A DNA stretch of 64,000 nt from Bradyrhizobium sp. PSBB068 (GTDB taxonomy: Bacteria; Pseudomonadota; Alphaproteobacteria; Rhizobiales; Xanthobacteraceae), in assembly GCA_016839165.1 (NCBI GenBank), contig CP069300.1, positions 3,286,001-3,350,000 on the forward strand. The letters are read 5' to 3'. Below, piece by piece: positions 56,486-64,000 of this stretch; within the stretch, counting starts at the first letter, position 1; each line of letters opens with the position of its first letter. Under the pieces are notes generated by a model. That model had not been told where the DNA came from. It saw only the letters and a list, made by a program, of their open reading frames with translations, and did not search any database. The position numbers and the translations under genes are program-made.

Positions 56486-57484
56486 ATGTCGACCCATATT
56501 TCCGTGCCGCCGCAGATGCTGCTCGAGCGCATCCTGACGCTCGAAATCGTGCGCGTGACGGAGCGCGCGGCGGTGTCGGCCGCGCGGCTGCGCGGCCACG
56601 GCCAGGAGAAGGCCGCCGACAAGGCTGCGGTCGACGCAATGCGGCGCGAGCTCAACAAGCTGCCGATCGAGGGGACGGTCGTGATCGGCGAGGGCGAGCG
56701 CGACGAGGCGCCGATGCTGTTCATCGGCGAGAAGGTCGGCCTCAACGCCGGTCCCAAGGTCGACATCGCCGTCGACCCGCTCGAGGGCACCACGCTGTGC
56801 GCCAAGAACATGCCGGGCTCGATCGCCACCATGGCGATGGCCGACGGCGGCACGCTGCTGCACGCGCCCGACGTCTACATGCAGAAGATCGCGATCGGTC
56901 CTGGCTACGCTCGGAACGTGATCGAGCTCGATGCGCCGCCGGCCGACAACGTCCGCCGGCTCGCCAAGGCCAAGGGCGTCGACCCGACCGCCATCAACGT
57001 GCTGGTGCTCGACCGTCCGCGCCACGCCGACATCATCAACAGCGTGCGTTCGACCGGCGCTGCCGTGCAGCTGATCACCGACGGTGACGTCGCCGGCGTC
57101 ATCCACTGTGCCAAGCCCGACGAGACCGGCGTCGACATGTATATCGGCACCGGCGGCGCGCCCGAGGGCGTGCTCGCGGCGGTCGCGCTGCGCTGCATCG
57201 GCGGCCAGATGCAGTGCCGCCTGATCCTCGACACCGAGGAAAAGCGCGAGCGCGCCCACAAGATGGGGGTCACCGATCCGAAGATGATCTACGGCATCGA
57301 GGACATGGCGAAGGGCGATTGCCTGTTCGCTGCCACCGGCGTCACCACCGGCTCGCTGCTGACCGGCGTCAAGTTCAAGAAGGACGTGATCGAGACCGAG
57401 ACGGTCGTGATGCGATCGGTCACCGGCACCGTGCGCTACATCAAGGCCGAGCACCGCCAGCTCGAGAAGTTCCACCTGGATTGA
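56486..57484 (+). CDS. glpX: Class II fructose-1,6-bisphosphatase
   Basis: Hydrolyses fructose 1,6-bisphosphate (and, in autotrophs, sedoheptulose bisphosphate) for gluconeogenesis. The 332 residues include GEGERDEAPMLFIGEKVG with metal ligands, the DPLEGTTLCAKNMPGSIATMAMA phosphatase signature, and YIGTGGAPEGVLAAVALRCIGGQMQCRL. The order and length are those of the GlpX family. It follows hom after 79 bases on the same strand, as is common in Bradyrhizobium. A palindromic repeat element lies directly downstream and probably closes the transcript. Confidence 0.95.
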   Translation: MSTHISVPPQMLLERILTLEIVRVTERAAVSAARLRGHGQEKAADKAAVDAMRRELNKLPIEGTVVIGEGERDEAPMLFIGEKVGLNAGPKVDIAVDPLEGTTLCAKNMPGSIATMAMADGGTLLHAPDVYMQKIAIGPGYARNVIELDAPPADNVRRLAKAKGVDPTAINVLVLDRPRHADIINSVRSTGAAVQLITDGDVAGVIHCAKPDETGVDMYIGTGGAPEGVLAAVALRCIGGQMQCRLILDTEEKRERAHKMGVTDPKMIYGIEDMAKGDCLFAATGVTTGSLLTGVKFKKDVIETETVVMRSVTGTVRYIKAEHRQLEKFHLD

Positions 57485-57504
57485 GAACGGGCCCAGCAGT
57501 GGTT

Positions 57505-57601
57505 GTCATTCCGGGGCGCGCGAAGCGCGAGCCCGGAATCCATAACCACGACAATGAATATGGATTCCGGGCCTGCGCCAGGAGGCGCATCCCGGAATGA
57601 C
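57505..57601. repeat. Palindromic repeat element, ATTCCGGG type
   Basis: A 97-base nested palindrome. The outer arms are GTCATTCCGGG and CCCGGAATGAC (11 bp); the inner arms are CCCGGAATCCATA and TATGGATTCCGGG. It contains a short GCGCGCGAAGCGCGAG hairpin. Similar elements are, from general knowledge, abundant between genes in Bradyrhizobium and Rhodopseudomonas. Confidence 0.85.
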
Positions 57602-57649
57602 GAAGAGAGAGTGTGACGCAAGCAAGAATAACAAAGCGGGAGGCAACCC

Positions 57650-58369
57650 ATGTCCGATCTGTCCGGTGTCAAGGCCCTGATCTTCGACGTGTTCGGCACG
57701 GTGGTCGATTGGCGCACCAGCCTGATCAACGACTTCACCAAGTGGGGCGAGACGCGGGGCATCAAGGCCGACTGGACCGCGTTGGTCGACGGCTGGCGTG
57801 CGGTCTATACGGCCTCGATGGATGAGGTGCGCAAGAACCCGCAGAACGGCTACGTCATCCTCGACGTCCTGCACCGCCGCTCGCTGGAGAAGCTGGTCGC
57901 GCAGCTCGGCATCAACGGGCTGACCGAAGCCGACCTGAATCATCTGACGCTGGGCTGGCATCGCCTGCACGGGTGGCCGGACAGCGTCGCCGGCCTGACC
58001 CGGCTGAAGACCAAGTATATCATCTCGCCGCTCTCCAACGGCAATGTCGCGCTGCTGACCAACATGGCGAAGTTCGCAGGCCTTCCCTGGGACCTCGTGA
58101 TGTCGGCCGAGCTGTTCGAGCATTACAAGCCCGATCCGGAAACCTATCTCGGCGCCGCGAAGCTGCTGTGCCTGCCGCCGGAGCAGGTGATGATGGTTGC
58201 CGCCCACAATTACGACCTCAAGCACGCGCAGAAGCATGGCCTGAAGACCGCCTTCGTGGCGCGGCCGACCGAATACGGTCCGTTGCAGAAGGTCGATTTC
58301 GAGGCCACCGGCAGCTGGGACATCGTGGCCAAGGATTTCGGGGAAATCGCCGGCCGGATGGGCTGCTAG
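57650..58369 (+). CDS. HAD-family type II 2-haloacid dehalogenase
   Basis: A 239-residue hydrolase of the L-2-haloacid dehalogenase group. The nucleophile motif is FDVFGTVVDW (Asp at about residue 13), motif II is SPLSNGNVALL (about 124), and the Lys motif is HYKPDPETYLGA. The acidic motif IV appears as VAAHNYDLKHAQKHGLKT. The arginine that binds the halide and carboxylate in true dehalogenases lies in the SLINDFTKW region and is not obvious, so activity on other phosphate or halide substrates cannot be excluded. Standalone gene between repeats and recJ. Confidence 0.87.
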   Translation: MSDLSGVKALIFDVFGTVVDWRTSLINDFTKWGETRGIKADWTALVDGWRAVYTASMDEVRKNPQNGYVILDVLHRRSLEKLVAQLGINGLTEADLNHLTLGWHRLHGWPDSVAGLTRLKTKYIISPLSNGNVALLTNMAKFAGLPWDLVMSAELFEHYKPDPETYLGAAKLLCLPPEQVMMVAAHNYDLKHAQKHGLKTAFVARPTEYGPLQKVDFEATGSWDIVAKDFGEIAGRMGC

Positions 58370-58424
58370 AACTGGCCTGGGATTCACTGAAGCGCTACGA
58401 TTCCTGGTGATTGGATAGGGAATC

Positions 58425-60266
58425 ATGACGCTCCACGCATCCGCACTGCCGATCGAGGCGCCGCAGGCGTTCCTTGGCGTGACGCGGTCGTTGACCGGAA
58501 AGCTCTGGCGCGACCGGCTCGATGCACGCGGGGCGGCGCGGGCGCTCGCGATCGTGCAGCGACACAATTTGCCGGAAATGCTGGCGCGCGTGCTGGCGGG
58601 GCGCGATGTCGCGATCGACGAGGTCACGGACTTCCTCGACCCGACCATCCGCAAGCTGATGCCGGATCCGCACACGATCACCGAGATGGAGCAGGCCGCC
58701 AGGCGCATCGCGGATGCCGCTGTTCGTGGCGAGAAGGTCGCGATCTTCGGCGACTATGACGTCGACGGCGCGACCTCGGCGGCACTGCTGACCTGGCATC
58801 TGCGCCATTGCGGGCTCGACCCGCTGATCCACATTCCGGACCGCATTTTCGAGGGTTACGGGCCGAACGTCGACGCCGTCCGCGCGCTGGCGACCAAGGG
58901 CGCGACGCTGCTCGTGACGGTCGATTGCGGCACCACCAGCATCGAGCCGCTGGCGGAGGCGAAGAAGCTCGGCATGTCGGTCGTCGTGATCGATCACCAC
59001 CAGACCGGCGATGAACTGCCCGAGGTCGATGCGCTGGTGAATCCGAACCGGCCCGACGATCTCTCCGGGCTTGGCCATCTCGCCGCCGTCGGCCTGGTGT
59101 TCGTCACCCTGGTCGCCGTCAATCGCGAGCTGCGCCAGCGCGGCTTCTGGAGCCGCGAGATGCCGGAGCCGGACCTGCTCAGCGTGCTGCATCACGTCGC
59201 GCTCGGCACCGTCGCCGACGTCGCGCCGCTGATCGGGCTCAACCGCGCCTTCGTCGCAAAAGGCCTGATCGCGATGCGCCGCCGCGATCATGTCGGCCAC
59301 ACCGCGCTGATGGACGTGGCGCGGCTCAACGGCCCGCCGGAGGCCTGGCATCTCGGCTTCATGCTGGGGCCGCGCATCAATGCCGGCGGGCGGATCGGGC
59401 GCGCCGATCTCGGCGTGCGGCTGTTGCTCGAAGGCGATGTCTCGGAGGCGGCGCGGATCGCGGCCGAGCTCGACCGCCTCAACACCGAACGGCGCGTGAT
59501 CGAGCAGGCGGCTGAAGCCCAGGCCGAAGCGGAGGCATTGGCTTCGCTCGGGCTCGAGGACAAGGGCGCTGTCATCGTCACTGCGGCGGAAGGCTGGCAT
59601 CCCGGCGTGGTCGGGCTGGTCGCGGCGCGTCTGAAGGAGAAGTTCGCGCGGCCGGCGTTTGCGATCGCGCTCGAGCCGGGCGGCATCGGCACCGGATCGG
59701 GCCGCTCGATCGGCGGCGTCGACCTCGGCAAGGCGGTGCGCCAGGCGGTGCACGATGGCTTGTTGATGAAGGGCGGCGGGCACGCGATGGCGGCCGGCGT
59801 GACGCTGCGCAAGGAGAAGCTTGCCGAATTCCGCGCCTACATGGAAAGCGCGCTGGCGGCCGACGTCGCCAACTCGCGCCACGAGAACGAGCTGTTCATC
59901 GATGGTGCCGTGACCGCGCGCGCGGTGACGCCGGAATTCGCCGCGACGCTCAACCGCGCAGGGCCGTTCGGCAGCGCCAATCCGGAGCCGGTGATCGCGC
60001 TGCCGTCGCACCAGCTGGTCTATGCCGACGAGGTCGGGCAGGCGCATTTGCGGCTGCGCTTCAAGTCCGGCGACGGCTCCATCGTCAACGGTATCGCATT
60101 CCGCTCGGTCGGACAGAAGCTCGGCAGCGCCTTGACGCAAAATCGCGGTCAGCAATTGCACGTGGCGGGCTCTCTTGCAGTCGACCGTTGGCAAGGCAAC
60201 GAACGTGTGCAATTCCGTGTCCTGGACGTCGCGGCACCGGATCAGGGCCCGACGGTGATCCGATAA
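58425..60266 (+). CDS. recJ: Single-stranded-DNA-specific exonuclease RecJ
   Basis: A 5'-3' single-strand exonuclease for recombination and mismatch repair. The 613 residues have the DHH phosphoesterase motifs in order: FGDYDVDGATSAALL (about residue 109), VDCGTTS, VIDHHQTGD with its DHH (about 190), and VNPNRPDD. The DHHA1 domain (GIGTGSGRSIGGVDLG and MKGGGHAMAAG) and a C-terminal OB-like region (LRLRFKSGDGSIVNGIAF) follow. Length is normal. An SDR gene follows after 18 bases. Confidence 0.95.
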   Translation: MTLHASALPIEAPQAFLGVTRSLTGKLWRDRLDARGAARALAIVQRHNLPEMLARVLAGRDVAIDEVTDFLDPTIRKLMPDPHTITEMEQAARRIADAAVRGEKVAIFGDYDVDGATSAALLTWHLRHCGLDPLIHIPDRIFEGYGPNVDAVRALATKGATLLVTVDCGTTSIEPLAEAKKLGMSVVVIDHHQTGDELPEVDALVNPNRPDDLSGLGHLAAVGLVFVTLVAVNRELRQRGFWSREMPEPDLLSVLHHVALGTVADVAPLIGLNRAFVAKGLIAMRRRDHVGHTALMDVARLNGPPEAWHLGFMLGPRINAGGRIGRADLGVRLLLEGDVSEAARIAAELDRLNTERRVIEQAAEAQAEAEALASLGLEDKGAVIVTAAEGWHPGVVGLVAARLKEKFARPAFAIALEPGGIGTGSGRSIGGVDLGKAVRQAVHDGLLMKGGGHAMAAGVTLRKEKLAEFRAYMESALAADVANSRHENELFIDGAVTARAVTPEFAATLNRAGPFGSANPEPVIALPSHQLVYADEVGQAHLRLRFKSGDGSIVNGIAFRSVGQKLGSALTQNRGQQLHVAGSLAVDRWQGNERVQFRVLDVAAPDQGPTVIR

Positions 60267-60284
60267 GAAACGTTTGGAGAGGAC

Positions 60285-61097
60285 ATGGCAGGACAGGTTG
60301 AAGGCAAGGTCGCGCTGGTGACCGGCGGCGCATCGGGGATCGGCGAGGCGATCGTCGAATTGCTGGCGCAGGAAGGCGCGACGGTGGTTGCGACCGATAT
60401 CGACGAATTGAGGGGACCCGAACTCGCAGCGCGGCTGAGCAAGGCCGGGCGCAAGGTGAGCTTCCTGCCGCAGGACGTCACCAGCGAGGAGCGCTGGATC
60501 GAGGTCGTCGCCGAGATCGGCAAGCGCCATGGCCGCCTGGATATCATGGTCTCCAACGCCGGCATCGGCATCGGGGCGCCTTCGATCGTCGAGATGTCGC
60601 TGGCGGATTGGCGCCGGCAGACGGCCATCAACATCGATGGCGTGTTCCTGTCGGTGAAGCATTCGCTGCCGCTGATGCGCAAGCATGGCGGCGGTTCGAT
60701 CATCATGATGTCGTCGCTGGCCGGCCTGCGCGGCGCGGCGACGCTCTCCGGCTATAGCGCGACCAAGGGCGCGGTCCGGCTGTTCGCCAAGTCGATCGCG
60801 ATGGAATGCGCGCAGGTCGGCGACGGCATCCGCGTCAACTCCGTGCATCCCGGCATCATCGACACGCCGATCTGGGGCAAGATTCCGACCGGCCCGTCCG
60901 GCGCCGGCCAGAACGCGCCGATCGATCCGGAGGAGCGGGCTAGGTTCGCGACGCCGCTCGGCCGCGCCGGCCAGGCGATCGAGATCGCCCAGGGCGTGCT
61001 CTATCTCGCCTCGGATGCCTCGCGCTACGTCACCGGCAGCGAGCTCGTGATCGACGGCGGCATGAACGCCGGCGGCGTGGTGCGGCAGCCGAGCTGA
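60285..61097 (+). CDS. Short-chain dehydrogenase/reductase
   Basis: A classical SDR of 270 residues. The cofactor loop TGGASGIGEAI is at about residues 14-24, with the acidic residue for NAD in ATDIDELRG. SNAGIG replaces the usual NNAG. The catalytic Ser is in MMSSLAGLRG, the Tyr/Lys pair in YSATKGAV, and VNSVHPGIIDTPIWG follows. The MMSSLAGLRG and VHPGIIDTP pattern is reminiscent of cyclopentanol and 3-alpha/20-beta-hydroxysteroid dehydrogenases. The substrate is unknown. Probably cotranscribed with recJ. Confidence 0.9.
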   Translation: MAGQVEGKVALVTGGASGIGEAIVELLAQEGATVVATDIDELRGPELAARLSKAGRKVSFLPQDVTSEERWIEVVAEIGKRHGRLDIMVSNAGIGIGAPSIVEMSLADWRRQTAINIDGVFLSVKHSLPLMRKHGGGSIIMMSSLAGLRGAATLSGYSATKGAVRLFAKSIAMECAQVGDGIRVNSVHPGIIDTPIWGKIPTGPSGAGQNAPIDPEERARFATPLGRAGQAIEIAQGVLYLASDASRYVTGSELVIDGGMNAGGVVRQPS

Positions 61098-61159
61098 TTT
61101 CCGTTATTGCGAGGAGATGAGCGGCGCATTTGCATCCCAACCGCGGTCGTCTCTGCGAG

Positions 61160-62395
61160 CTACCCGCCTTGCCGCAATCGCGCCAGCACCTTGAGCCCGC
61201 CGTAACCATCGGCGGGCAGCAGGCCGGCCTTGATCTGAAAATCCTTGATCGCCTTCATGGTGTCGTTGCCGACGCGGCCGTCGGTGCCGCCGGTGTCGAA
61301 GCCGGCCTTGGTCAGCCGCGTCTGCATCTCCTGCACCTCGGCGAGCGTCAGCGCGCGCTCCGAGCCCGGGAAGGGCTGGATGAAGGGCGGTCCGCCGAGA
61401 CAGCGGTCGCCGAGATGGCAGATCGCCAGCGCGTAATTCATCGAGGGATTGTAGCTCTTCACCGAGTTGAAGTTCGGGCCGAGCAGGAAAGCCGGGCCGC
61501 CGGCGACCGGGATCCAGAGCTGCGCCGACGCGTTCGGCTGCGAGAACGGCTGGCCATCGGCTCTGACGACGCCGGCGCTGGCCCAGGCCGCATAGGTGCG
61601 GCTGCCGCTGGCGCTGCCGCCGGGCGCGCGGACCTCGTAGCCCCAATGCTCGCCACGGTGCCACTTGCCGCGATTGACGAGATACTTCGCCGTCGAGCCG
61701 AGCGCATCGTCGGGCCGGCCGAACGGCGAGACCTTGCCGTCGCCGTCATAGTCGAAGCCGACATTGAGCCAGACTTCCGGCATCCACTGCGAATGGCCCA
61801 TCGCGCCGGCCCAGGAGCCGTTCATCTCCTCGGGCGTGCTCCAGCCGCGCTGCACGATCTTCATCGCGTTGATCAGCTCGGTCTCCCAATAGGCCTTGCG
61901 GCGCGGCTCGTTCCAGGCGAGCGCTGCGAGCGAAGGAAACACCGGCGTCATGTGGTTCTGCTGCACCAGCGGATCGCCATAGGCTGATTCAACGCCCCAC
62001 AGCGCGAGCAGCGTGCCGCGCTCGACGCCGAAGTCGCGCTCGATCCTGGCGAACAGCGCCTGATTGTTCTTCAGCGCTTCCTTGCCATGAATGATGCGCC
62101 AGTCGGAGACGCGGCGGTTGATGTACTGCCAGATCTGCTCGTGGAATTCCGGCTGGTTGCGCATCTGCTTGAACACGCTCATGTCGGGCTCGATCCGCCC
62201 CATGCAGCGATTCCAGGTCGCCTCCGATATGCCTTTCGCCAGCGCGCGGGCGCGAAAATTGTCGCGCCATTGATCGAAGCCCGGAGGCGCCGCCGCCAGC
62301 ACGCCGAGCGGGTTGGTCAGTGTCACGCCTGCGGCGAGCGCTGCCTTCAGGACAGCGCGGCGCGCGGGGGAATTCGGAGAATCAGGCTGTTTCAT
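61160..62395 (-). CDS. Lytic murein transglycosylase (MltB family) with peptidoglycan-binding domain
   Basis: A 411-residue exported enzyme that cleaves murein glycan strands. The N terminus ARRAVLKAALAAGVTL is a twin-arginine-type signal, an unusual route for this family, whose E. coli member is a lipoprotein. The slt35/MltB-like catalytic domain covers about residues 38-335, with the catalytic Glu in LWGVESAYGDP, followed by GSWAGAMGHSQWMPE and YDGDGKVSPFGRPDDALGS. A C-terminal PG_binding_1 domain has TRLTKAGFDTGGTDGRVGNDTMKAIKDFQ. Upstream is an 111-base gap with a palindromic repeat. Confidence 0.93.
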   Translation of the reverse strand: MKQPDSPNSPARRAVLKAALAAGVTLTNPLGVLAAAPPGFDQWRDNFRARALAKGISEATWNRCMGRIEPDMSVFKQMRNQPEFHEQIWQYINRRVSDWRIIHGKEALKNNQALFARIERDFGVERGTLLALWGVESAYGDPLVQQNHMTPVFPSLAALAWNEPRRKAYWETELINAMKIVQRGWSTPEEMNGSWAGAMGHSQWMPEVWLNVGFDYDGDGKVSPFGRPDDALGSTAKYLVNRGKWHRGEHWGYEVRAPGGSASGSRTYAAWASAGVVRADGQPFSQPNASAQLWIPVAGGPAFLLGPNFNSVKSYNPSMNYALAICHLGDRCLGGPPFIQPFPGSERALTLAEVQEMQTRLTKAGFDTGGTDGRVGNDTMKAIKDFQIKAGLLPADGYGGLKVLARLRQGG

Positions 62396-62458
62396 ACGTC
62401 CAGTCTAGCGGCGCCGATCGAGCGAGCCAAAAGCCACGCCGCCGCAGGATCATTGTTT

Positions 62459-62507
62459 GAGCATGCCCTTCTCGGAAAACCGGTTCCCACTTTTCCGGGG
62501 CATGCTC
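62459..62507. repeat. Second copy of the AAGCATGATC-type palindromic repeat
   Basis: Arms GAGCATGCCC (62459-62468) and GGGCATGCTC (62498-62507) with the CTCGGAAAACCGG...TTTTCCGG core, closely matching 4097-4144. As there, its right edge overlaps by one base the stop codon of the adjoining minus-strand gene (TAG, 62507-62509). Confidence 0.82.
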
Positions 62508-63079
62508 TAGCTATCCTGCAAATCTGTGGCGATTTTTGACAGCCATTGCCGGACCACCTGTTCCGATCTGGCATCGAGGCCGGCCGCGAGCCGGCGCTCC
62601 TGGGCCTGGGCGATATGCCGGCATTTCTCCAGCAGCGTGGTTCCATGGCTGGTCAGGGTCCATTGCAGCACCCGACCATGGACCGGATGCGGCGACTTGC
62701 GGATCGCGCCGTCGCGCTCAAGGTTGCGGATGATCACGCTGACGGTCTGCGGCGTCAGCAGCGCCACCCGGGCCAGATCGGCCCCTGAGAGCCCCGGATA
62801 GGCCTTCAGCATCGTGAGCACGACGAATTGCGGCGAGGTGACGCCGAGCTGCGCCAGCGCACGCTCCATCGACAGGCGTGAAGCGGCATGTGCCTGGCGC
62901 AACAGATACGCGAGATAACCCTGTTCGCCGCGCTTGCCTTTGCCGGGCGGCGGGACGGCGGAGGCGGGCAGGGCGTCTGCGGCCGGTCCTGCCCCGATCG
63001 CCGCCTTGCGCGCCACCGCGTTCCCCGCCGGGCGCCGCTCGGCGCTGCCCGATTTCCCTCGTTTCTGCATCCCCGCCAT
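62507..63079 (-). CDS. MarR-family transcriptional regulator
   Basis: A 190-residue regulator. The first 45 residues are a disordered Ala/Gly/Arg/Pro extension. The winged-helix MarR domain follows: LAYLLRQAHAASRLSMERALAQLGVTSPQFVVLTML, the recognition region GADLARVALLTPQTVSVIIRNLERDGAIRKSPHPVHGRVLQWTLT (about 105-150), and a C-terminal dimerisation helix. ATG 63079 has AAGG ahead. It is divergent from the AhpD-like gene, and two near-identical palindromes fill the space between the two promoters, so autoregulation and control of the neighbour are likely. Its inducer is unknown. Confidence 0.91.
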   Translation of the reverse strand: MAGMQKRGKSGSAERRPAGNAVARKAAIGAGPAADALPASAVPPPGKGKRGEQGYLAYLLRQAHAASRLSMERALAQLGVTSPQFVVLTMLKAYPGLSGADLARVALLTPQTVSVIIRNLERDGAIRKSPHPVHGRVLQWTLTSHGTTLLEKCRHIAQAQERRLAAGLDARSEQVVRQWLSKIATDLQDS

Positions 63080-63111
63080 GTTGCCTTCGCGAATGTCTGC
63101 GTCTTGCTCAA

Positions 63112-63127
63112 TATCAGAGCTCTGATA
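63112..63127. promoter_or_regulatory. MarR operator site 1
   Basis: A perfect 16-base palindrome of the form TATCAG-AGCT-CTGATA, 33 bases upstream of the marR start and 36 bases upstream of the AhpD-like start. Confidence 0.75.
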
Positions 63128-63130
63128 ATA

Positions 63131-63146
63131 TGTCAGTACACTGATA
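63131..63146. promoter_or_regulatory. MarR operator site 2
   Basis: TGTCAG-TACA-CTGATA, the same TATCAG-N4-CTGATA pattern with one arm mismatch, centred 19 bases from site 1 and ending just before the GAGG Shine-Dalgarno of the AhpD-like gene. Confidence 0.7.
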
Positions 63147-63162
63147 ACATGAGGCCAAGCCG

Positions 63163-63642
63163 ATGTCACATGCCCGCAAGGAATACACCGACTTCGAGAA
63201 GCTCGCCCCCGATGTCTTCGCCGTCGTGCGTGACCTCGGCCAGTTCGCGGCGAAGGCCGGTCTCGACAAGCAGTTGCTGGAACTGGTCAAGCTGCGCGCC
63301 TCGCAGATCAATGGCTGCGCCTTCTGCGTGCAGTATCACATCCTGCAGGGCGAGAGCCTCGGCGTGCCCATCGACAAGCTCAATCTCGTCGTGGTGTGGC
63401 GCGAGGTGCCGCAGTTCTCGGCGCGCGAGCGCGCGGCGCTGGCCTGGACCGAGGCGCTGACGACCTTGCCGAACGGCGTCTGCGACGAGGTCTACGCCGA
63501 AGCCGCCGCCGAATTCTCCGAGAAGGAGCTGACCTACCTGACCTCGGCGATCGCTTCGATCAATGTCTGGAACCGGTTCGGCGCAGCCTATCGCTGGACG
63601 CCGCCACCGCGCCGGCAGCGGGTCGCAGCCGCGACATCGTGA
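63163..63642 (+). CDS. Carboxymuconolactone decarboxylase / AhpD-like protein
   Basis: A 159-residue protein of the CMD family. The redox motif is Cys52-Ala-Phe-Cys55 followed by His59 (CAFCVQYH), as in AhpD-type alkylhydroperoxidases; decarboxylases of the family lack this CxxC. It therefore probably works as a thiol peroxidase or disulfide reductase. The start at ATG 63163 has GAGG eight bases ahead. It is followed after 37 bases by a cupin gene. The divergent MarR regulator and operators suggest induction by an oxidative or phenolic signal, which is inferred. Confidence 0.9.
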   Translation: MSHARKEYTDFEKLAPDVFAVVRDLGQFAAKAGLDKQLLELVKLRASQINGCAFCVQYHILQGESLGVPIDKLNLVVVWREVPQFSARERAALAWTEALTTLPNGVCDEVYAEAAAEFSEKELTYLTSAIASINVWNRFGAAYRWTPPPRRQRVAAATS

Positions 63643-63679
63643 GAAGAATTCAACAGCAATCGACAGGGGAGAACGACCG

Positions 63680-64000
63680 ATGACCTCGATGGCGATGACA
63701 GAATCCTTTTCATTCGTGCGGCCGCCGCGGCCAGTCTTGCTTGCCGCGATCGCGGGATTGGCTTCGGCCTTCGTGATCGGCAAGGCGCTGCCGCCCCCGC
63801 TCGACGCGATTTCCTCGATGATCGCGCCGCTATGCGCCAGCGCGAATGCGGCGTCGCCGCTCGACAAGGTCGAGGTCATCACCTCGCATGCGTTGCCGAA
63901 CGTACAGGGCAAGCGCGTCACCGTGGTGCGCGTGTTCTACGGTCCCGGCGGCTTCACGCCGCCGCATCGTCACTCCGGTTCGGTGACGGCCTACATCACC
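63680..64000 (+). CDS. Cupin-domain protein, 5' part (cut by window end)
   Basis: The frame is open from ATG 63680 to the window edge, 107 codons. GGGGAGA precedes the start. A hydrophobic segment at about residues 18-36 (PVLLAAIAGLASAFVIGKAL) suggests a signal or anchor. Then comes a mature region leading into a cupin core with metal-ligand histidines, YGPGGFTPPHRHSGSVTAYI, in which the HxH is visible. Cupins of this form bind a metal and often detoxify or sense small molecules. It is the second gene of the AhpD-like operon under the MarR operators. Confidence 0.82.
   Translation, partial: MTSMAMTESFSFVRPPRPVLLAAIAGLASAFVIGKALPPPLDAISSMIAPLCASANAASPLDKVEVITSHALPNVQGKRVTVVRVFYGPGGFTPPHRHSGSVTAYIT

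Overview
The window looks like chromosomal DNA of a Bradyrhizobium-type alphaproteobacterium (order Hyphomicrobiales, family Nitrobacteraceae). The grounds are high GC with strong GC bias at third codon positions, a SUF operon of the alphaproteobacterial layout, a class I PHA synthase, an Omp31-type small porin, and short palindromic repeats of the kind common between genes in this group. This is an inference from gene content; no database was searched. Most of the window is ordinary housekeeping DNA. The accessory-looking parts are about 4.0-6.9 kb and 31.8-41.6 kb.

Layout. 1-4 kb: 3' end of a class A penicillin-binding protein, prfB with its programmed +1 frameshift, a beta-hydroxyacid dehydrogenase and a DMT permease. 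4-8 kb: an AT-richer membrane-anchored hypothetical gene, a NodU/CmcH-type carbamoyltransferase and a divergent ABC solute-binding protein. 8-19 kb: an M23 peptidase, a one-Cys BCP peroxiredoxin with a lysine-rich tail, an AsmA-like giant, an MFS carrier, tyrS and anmK. 18.5-20.5 kb: a glutathione transferase and SMR exporter pair behind a strong promoter flanked by two palindromes, a small unknown gene and an alpha/beta hydrolase. 20.9-27.9 kb: a complete SUF iron-sulfur operon (IscS-like desulfurase, sufB, sufC, sufD, sufS, a DUF59 protein, sufA). 28-31.4 kb: a TfoX-domain protein, a diguanylate cyclase and an RhlE-type helicase.

31.8-41.6 kb: four consecutive minus-strand genes, AraC, TetR, an AraC paralogue without a sensor domain, and a 1282-residue autotransporter. 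They are followed by an exported caspase-like protein and an FAD monooxygenase. 41.6-46.9 kb: an SDR, a porin with a clear terminator, parE, a small haem-copper-oxidase-like membrane protein and a DedA protein. 47-50.5 kb: an MBL hydrolase, then a promoter that appears to fire directly at the AUG of a 24-codon ORF with four tandem Arg codons, followed by hairpins and paiB-argC. I consider this candidate arginine leader the most interesting signal here. 50.5-64 kb: composite palindromic repeats, a MAPEG protein, phaC, a lipoprotein, an aminotransferase-hom-glpX run, a HAD dehalogenase, recJ, an SDR, a MltB-type transglycosylase, and a divergent MarR / AhpD-like pair with two matching operator palindromes. 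A truncated cupin gene runs off the right edge.

Start codons were chosen from Shine-Dalgarno spacing and family length and often differ from the longest open frame. Functions come from motif recognition only.
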